In this document: one piece after another, positions 60,641 to 64,000 of the stretch
Layout of the letters: each line of letters starts with the position of its first letter
How positions within the stretch are numbered: position 1 is the stretch's first letter
Assembly (NCBI RefSeq): GCF_000242615.2
Contig: NZ_KI912268.1
Coordinates: 780,191 to 844,190, forward strand
Direction of reading: 5' to 3'
DNA from: Holophaga foetida DSM 6591
GTDB taxonomy: Bacteria; Acidobacteriota; Holophagae; Holophagales; Holophagaceae
Length of the DNA stretch: 64,000 nucleotides
Position numbers and translations under genes: made by a program
Notes under the pieces: model-generated
What the model was told of the DNA's origin: nothing
Databases searched by the model: none
Seen by the model: the letters and a program-made list of their open reading frames with translations, nothing else

Positions 60641-61993
60641 TTACTTGACCTGGACCTTGGCGAGGGCTGCATAGGCCTTGTCCAGGCCCTCGTGGAACTT
60701 CATATCCGGATGAGATTTTCTGAAAATCCCCCATCGACCTGCGGCCTGGTCTCCAAGGGGAGACATGGCTTTTAACCAATCCCCATGGGGCTCGGCGGCG
60801 GGGTTGATCCAGCGGTCCAACAGCCCCTTCAGGGCCTCTCGGTTCCGAATCGGCGAGGGCAGGCTGGGGAAGGCCTCGTCATCCAGCCAGGCTCGCAGAG
60901 CCTGGCCGTAGACCTCGCAGACCTCTTTCAGATTGCGCTGCCCAGCCTCGTCCTTAACAGCCTGGAAATGATGGCCGTACTCGTAAGCCAAGAAGACCAT
61001 GGACAGGGCGTGACGCTCCAGTTCGATATCGAATGCGGCCCCCTTCGCCCCATGCAGATCACTGAAGTTGAATTTCTTCTTGGGATCGGCACCCAGCACA
61101 TAGTTGCCGTTCAGCTCCTCATCCTCCCTGCCCAGACGGGCCCAGAGGGTCCAGGCCGCCACCCGCTCCACCAGAGTCGTGGGGTTGTCCTGGCGGTCCT
61201 CCTGATATTTCTCCATGGTTACGGGCTCTGGAAGCCCCAGGAAGTGCGTCGAGGAGAAACGCTTGCCCTCCACACCCAGGGCAGCCATCACGTCCCTGGC
61301 TCGCAGGGGATGGTGATTGCCGTCGATGAGTTGACCTTCCTTCACGTTTGGAGGCATGAAGTAGGGGGTCAACACCATGGCGTGGACAGAGAATCGGCTG
61401 TTCTTGAAGGATTGTGCGTACAGCGCCCCCAACTTCGGCAGGCCAGAGGCCCCCGTTCCTCCAAAGATGGAACCCACCAGCACGACCCGGACGGTCTTCC
61501 CCTCGCTCAGGCTTTCCCCAATTTCGTTCTTGGCGGGGAGGGCATTCTCCTCGGAAACCCACTGATGCCAGATAGCAGAACCAACCCCAGGCCAGCCGTA
61601 CAGACCGTTCTGGAGGTCCTTCTTCATTTGAGGCTCGGTCACCAAAAGACGCAGGAGGTCATAGCCGCTGTCAGCGGGCTTGCACCCCAGGTAGGCAGGC
61701 AAGGTTGGCGTTTGATCGACGAAGGCCCCAAAGGGCGTGGCGACCTTGGGGTCCAAGAAGATCTCGGTGGGATAGGCCTCGGCCCCCAGAAGCTTCCTGG
61801 CCCTGCCGTAGGCTTGAGCCAACCGCTGAATCCGGCCCTGGGTTTCCGTATTCGTGTCAGGGTCCACAAGTTGAATGTACACACGCCCGGGGGGCGTCAA
61901 CGCTGGAGAGCAGGCCCGGAGGAGTGCAGCTTCGAGGAAGACCTGAGCGCACTTGGCTCCTGATCCCCCAATAAACACGAAATAACAATCCAT
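60641..61993 (-). CDS. Tubulin/FtsZ-like GTPase
   Basis: A 450-aa protein. FIGGSGAKCAQ (residues 8-18) resembles the first glycine loop of tubulin/FtsZ, QLVDPDTN (41-48) the ribose-contacting strand, and SIFGGTGASGLPKLG carries the tubulin signature GGTGxSG at residues 178-184. The rest diverges and no long C-terminal tail is seen. Members of this broad tubulin-like group bind GTP and some form filaments; they occur in poorly known bacterial operons. Two bases from the three-TM gene upstream and nine from the actin-like gene downstream, it is clearly part of the same operon. Whether it polymerises is unknown. Confidence 0.82.
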   Translation of the reverse strand: MDCYFVFIGGSGAKCAQVFLEAALLRACSPALTPPGRVYIQLVDPDTNTETQGRIQRLAQAYGRARKLLGAEAYPTEIFLDPKVATPFGAFVDQTPTLPAYLGCKPADSGYDLLRLLVTEPQMKKDLQNGLYGWPGVGSAIWHQWVSEENALPAKNEIGESLSEGKTVRVVLVGSIFGGTGASGLPKLGALYAQSFKNSRFSVHAMVLTPYFMPPNVKEGQLIDGNHHPLRARDVMAALGVEGKRFSSTHFLGLPEPVTMEKYQEDRQDNPTTLVERVAAWTLWARLGREDEELNGNYVLGADPKKKFNFSDLHGAKGAAFDIELERHALSMVFLAYEYGHHFQAVKDEAGQRNLKEVCEVYGQALRAWLDDEAFPSLPSPIRNREALKGLLDRWINPAAEPHGDWLKAMSPLGDQAAGRWGIFRKSHPDMKFHEGLDKAYAALAKVQVK

Positions 61994-61995
61994 AT

Positions 61996-62361
61996 TCAGC
62001 TCACTTTGTTCAGGAATTTAGAGGAGGTACTTTTACTCAATACGATAAACAAAACAAAAGAAATCAGTCCGGTCACAATGGCGCATGCGAAAAATGCGGG
62101 CAGCCACTCCACCGTAATGTGTTCAGGCATAAAACCCGCAAGAAGGCCCATAATCAACCCAGAAATGACCGCAACAATAAATATGAATACTATTCTGGGT
62201 TTCTCAGGAGCCCCTGTAAGTATTTGCGCCAGCGGCTCACCAGACACGAGGCGTCTTCCATAATTCTTCTTCATCAAGAAGCCGGAGTAGAGATAGTAAG
62301 CAGAAGATCCAAGGAGACTTAATGCCAATACGATAAAGGCATCAACCATTTCTATGTGCAT
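61996..62361 (-). CDS. Three-TM membrane protein, 121 aa
   Basis: A 121-aa protein with hydrophobic helices at about residues 6-27, 56-79 and 86-109 (AFIVLALSLLGSSAYYLYSG, IVFIFIVAVISGLIMGLLAG, FFACAIVTGLISFVLFIVL). A polar loop (KKNYGRRLVSGEPLAQILTG) lies between the first and second. GGGAG lies eight bases before the ATG. Gaps to its neighbours are two and three bases. The gene is more AT-rich than the rest. It could be the membrane anchor or sensor of the tubulin/actin-like pair. No family recognised. Confidence 0.7.
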   Translation of the reverse strand: MHIEMVDAFIVLALSLLGSSAYYLYSGFLMKKNYGRRLVSGEPLAQILTGAPEKPRIVFIFIVAVISGLIMGLLAGFMPEHITVEWLPAFFACAIVTGLISFVLFIVLSKSTSSKFLNKVS

Positions 62362-62364
62362 TTT

Positions 62365-63474
62365 TCAATTCTCCCTATTCCCAGTTTTTTCAACTTTAAG
62401 ATAAACCGTAGCTACCCTCATACGACCTATGTTTCTTTGTGCCGCCCGGAGGATGGGCTCCAGATTGAGGGTCCGCGCAAGAGTATGTCCCTTGGGCAGT
62501 AGCGATGCAGGGGCATCCTTAGTTACGGACAATTCCGAAACCCAACCAGGGAGTTCACATTCGGTGGCCGGAATACTCCAACTGAGCGCAAGGACGTCAG
62601 GCACGCCATGCCGCTTCAGTGGCCTTTGTGCATCGTACGCCCAGCCCCAGGCTTCCCGCGGCCCAGCGACCCGAAAGGAGGCCAGGGAGCCCGGACTGAT
62701 CTCAGCAGTCTGGGATCCCAACCTTTTCCACAAAGCCGCTTCCACCTCGTTCAAGCCAATCCCCTCGATAGATGCCCGCAATTCAAAGGACCGACGATTC
62801 CCAGAACGCTCCACGGTGACTTGATACTCATAGGGCTTGAGTGCGGGGAGCACCTTGAACCCGGATGTGCCCCGGGGAGGCAACTCAGCTTTCACCCTCA
62901 GCCGGGTTGTCAAATCGGGAGTCAGATCAGCCAAACCGCAGGATTCCGGTGCCTGCCCATGCTGGCCCCATAGCTCCACCAAAGATCTCGCAAAATCCCC
63001 GGAAGCAGCCGAAGTCGGCCCCAACACAAGCAAGTAGAGAGGGCGCGATGCATTCCGCAATGGGTAGGCGGCCCCAAGGGGTGCCTCCGGGTAGTACTGC
63101 CCCTGGAATGGGAGGTCGAACCGCACCACGACGAGCCCGCCGATCTTGCCCCAATCCGCCAGGGCCAGACCGAGCCCAGTCGCATCTGATCCATCCCCCT
63201 TGACCGATTGTACGAGATCAGTGATCAGCAGGCCGCAGGTGCCAGAGGTCTTCACCTGCTGGGCGAGGCCCTGCACGGCGGCCACCAGATCATTGTTCTT
63301 CGCAGAAAAGAGGTCTGGCCGGGACTTCAAGGAGTGCAGAAAGCCTTGCACATCGTCCTGCTGGGAGGCGGGCCAAGACTCCAGCCCCTTCCCTGTGATG
63401 GCCTGGGCCTCGAAACGAGGTTCTCCCTCCTGGAAGTGGTGAACGCCCTCCCTGAGGACATCGAGAAAGGACAA
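62365..63474 (-). CDS. vWA-like(?) protein, 5' end probably cut off by IS66
   Basis: 369 visible codons. The only available start is a TTG at 63474, one base from the IS end (63476), so the native start and possibly an N-terminal part are lost or displaced. SAKNNDLVAAVQGLAQQVK, CGLLITDLVQSVKGDG and VVVRFDLPFQGQYYPEAPLG followed by RPLYLLVLGP are in the order seen in some vWA-like proteins with a Ser/Asp-containing middle strand. No DxSxS MIDAS motif lies in the visible part. The C-terminal half is beta-rich. First gene of the motor operon as seen here; its 5' disruption may silence the operon or put it under IS control. Confidence 0.6.
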   Translation of the reverse strand: MSFLDVLREGVHHFQEGEPRFEAQAITGKGLESWPASQQDDVQGFLHSLKSRPDLFSAKNNDLVAAVQGLAQQVKTSGTCGLLITDLVQSVKGDGSDATGLGLALADWGKIGGLVVVRFDLPFQGQYYPEAPLGAAYPLRNASRPLYLLVLGPTSAASGDFARSLVELWGQHGQAPESCGLADLTPDLTTRLRVKAELPPRGTSGFKVLPALKPYEYQVTVERSGNRRSFELRASIEGIGLNEVEAALWKRLGSQTAEISPGSLASFRVAGPREAWGWAYDAQRPLKRHGVPDVLALSWSIPATECELPGWVSELSVTKDAPASLLPKGHTLARTLNLEPILRAAQRNIGRMRVATVYLKVEKTGNREN

Positions 63475-63475
63475 C

Positions 63476-64000
63476 GTAGCCGTTCAGCCCCCTCCGCATG
63501 GAGGGGGTTTCTGATTCCACGGGGACCGCATCAGGCTGTGAAATCCGGTGCGGCGATTCCGACGAGGCTGGCCTTCATGGCCTGAGTCAGCCACTCCAGC
63601 AGGTCCACGCCGCGCTTCCGGGCCGTGCCTGCCAGGGTCAGCATGCGCTCCACAAAGCGGGCGCCATGCTCGCTCTCCACCCCCAGGCTCACCTTCCGCC
63701 ACAGCACCGCCTTGCGGATCGCCCTCTCGGCTTCATTGTTGGTCGGCACCACCCCTTCATGGGTCAGGTAGGTCCAGAGTCGATCCCATTGCCGGAGCAG
63801 ATCGTTGGCTGTCCCCCGTGCTTTCTTGGTGGTATCGGGGTGCTTCGCCAGGATCTCGAACCGCTCCCGCATCTCCGCCTGGATCGACTGTGTCCCCTTG
63901 GCCAGTTCCTCCCGACTGATTTCCTCTTGCTCACACTGGTGCCACAGATGGAAAGCCTTGTCGCTGGCCAGCTTCAGCATGCAGCCCTGGGTTCCCGTCT
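63476..64000 (-). mobile_element. IS66-family element, second copy, runs off the window
   Basis: Starts with the same GTAGCCGTTCAGCCCCC end as the copy at 49414 and, over the 525 visible bases, differs from it at only two noted positions. It has the same orientation. The candidate 8-bp target duplicate on its left is AGGACAAC (63468-63475); the matching one lies beyond the window. It interrupts or abuts the first gene of the motor operon. Confidence 0.9.
63531..64000 (-). CDS. tnpC: IS66-family transposase (TnpC), C-terminal part, cut by window edge
   Basis: 149 visible codons equal to the C-terminal third of the transposase at 49469-50845, with THEG for SHEG and KGTQS for KETQS. The catalytic Glu region NNEAERAIRKAVLWRK is present. 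The N-terminal two thirds lie outside the window. The protein is probably complete in the genome. Confidence 0.88.
   Translation of the reverse strand, partial: TGTQGCMLKLASDKAFHLWHQCEQEEISREELAKGTQSIQAEMRERFEILAKHPDTTKKARGTANDLLRQWDRLWTYLTHEGVVPTNNEAERAIRKAVLWRKVSLGVESEHGARFVERMLTLAGTARKRGVDLLEWLTQAMKASLVGIAAPDFTA

Noticed and set aside
53723-63474. Assignment to a known Zorya type
   Set aside because: Only ZorA/ZorB-like parts match. ZorC, ZorD and ZorE are absent, and the tubulin-like, actin-like and SNase genes have no place in the described types.
49406-64000. Composite transposon carrying the motor operon between the two IS66 copies
   Set aside because: The left IS has its own matching 8-bp duplicates on both sides, and the severed N-terminus of the dehydrogenase lies inside the interval. 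The left copy therefore inserted alone and the interval was not delivered with it.

Overview
The window is 64 kb of high-GC chromosomal DNA from a Gram-negative bacterium. Outer-membrane beta-barrels, a lipobox protein, an OmpA/MotB peptidoglycan-binding protein and a PgaA/PgaB-like exopolysaccharide operon support this. The overall flavour suggests Acidobacteriota (Holophagae) or a deltaproteobacterial-type genome, but the sequence alone does not fix the taxon. No rRNA, tRNA or CRISPR array was seen. The region is mostly accessory: paralogous gene families, fragments of insertion sequences, nucleases, helicases and signalling genes.

Layout. (1) 0.3-9.3 kb: a TPR-like protein; a degenerate DnaE-like protein (dead PHP, cut off in the palm) coupled to a leucine-rich-repeat-like protein; a second LRR-like protein; a DHH phosphoesterase; small genes; a He_PIG/kelch lipoprotein. 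(2) 9.4-28.4 kb: an island on the plus strand. It holds a YprA-like DEAH helicase, a 2141-aa protein with two sacsin/Hsp90-like ATPase domains and a SNF2-type helicase. These are followed after a terminator-like hairpin by a 207-aa unknown, a vWA protein, a PP2C-like phosphatase, a membrane-anchored protein kinase (together a TerY-P-like triad), a DA1-like zinc peptidase, a WYL regulator and a third LRR-like protein. (3) 28.3-39.5 kb: a fourth LRR-like protein, a DnaQ exonuclease fused to a deoxyribosyltransferase-like domain, an HNH nuclease, a four-gene envelope operon, a NERD-UvrD helicase and a DnaJ-KTSC protein. (4) 39.6-51.1 kb: a minus-strand exopolysaccharide operon (UDP-sugar dehydrogenase, PilZ-glycosyltransferase, deacetylases, TPR/barrel exporter, GH18). 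Its first gene is split by an IS66-family element with a clean 8-bp target duplication. (5) 51.1-53.7 kb: a long gene-poor stretch with phased TTAACACC repeats and palindromes, then an IstB remnant abutting a truncated copy of the DnaQ fusion. (6) 53.7-63.5 kb: a tight minus-strand operon. It encodes a vWA-like(?) protein, a three-TM protein, a tubulin-like GTPase, a giant actin/Hsp70-like ATPase, a ZorA/MotA-like channel with a long coiled-coil tail, a ZorB/MotB-like stator and a membrane-anchored thermonuclease. A second, nearly identical IS66 copy sits at its 5' end and runs off the window.

The two strongest candidates for an undescribed system are the motor/cytoskeleton/nuclease operon at 53.7-63.5 kb and the helicase/double-sacsin/TerY-P island at 9.4-27.2 kb. 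Both look like anti-phage or stress-response machinery. The first combines a Zorya-type proton-channel pair with two cytoskeletal NTPases and a nuclease. The second combines three large ATPases with a kinase-phosphatase-vWA switch, a peptidase and a WYL regulator. Function is inferred from domains and gene order only.
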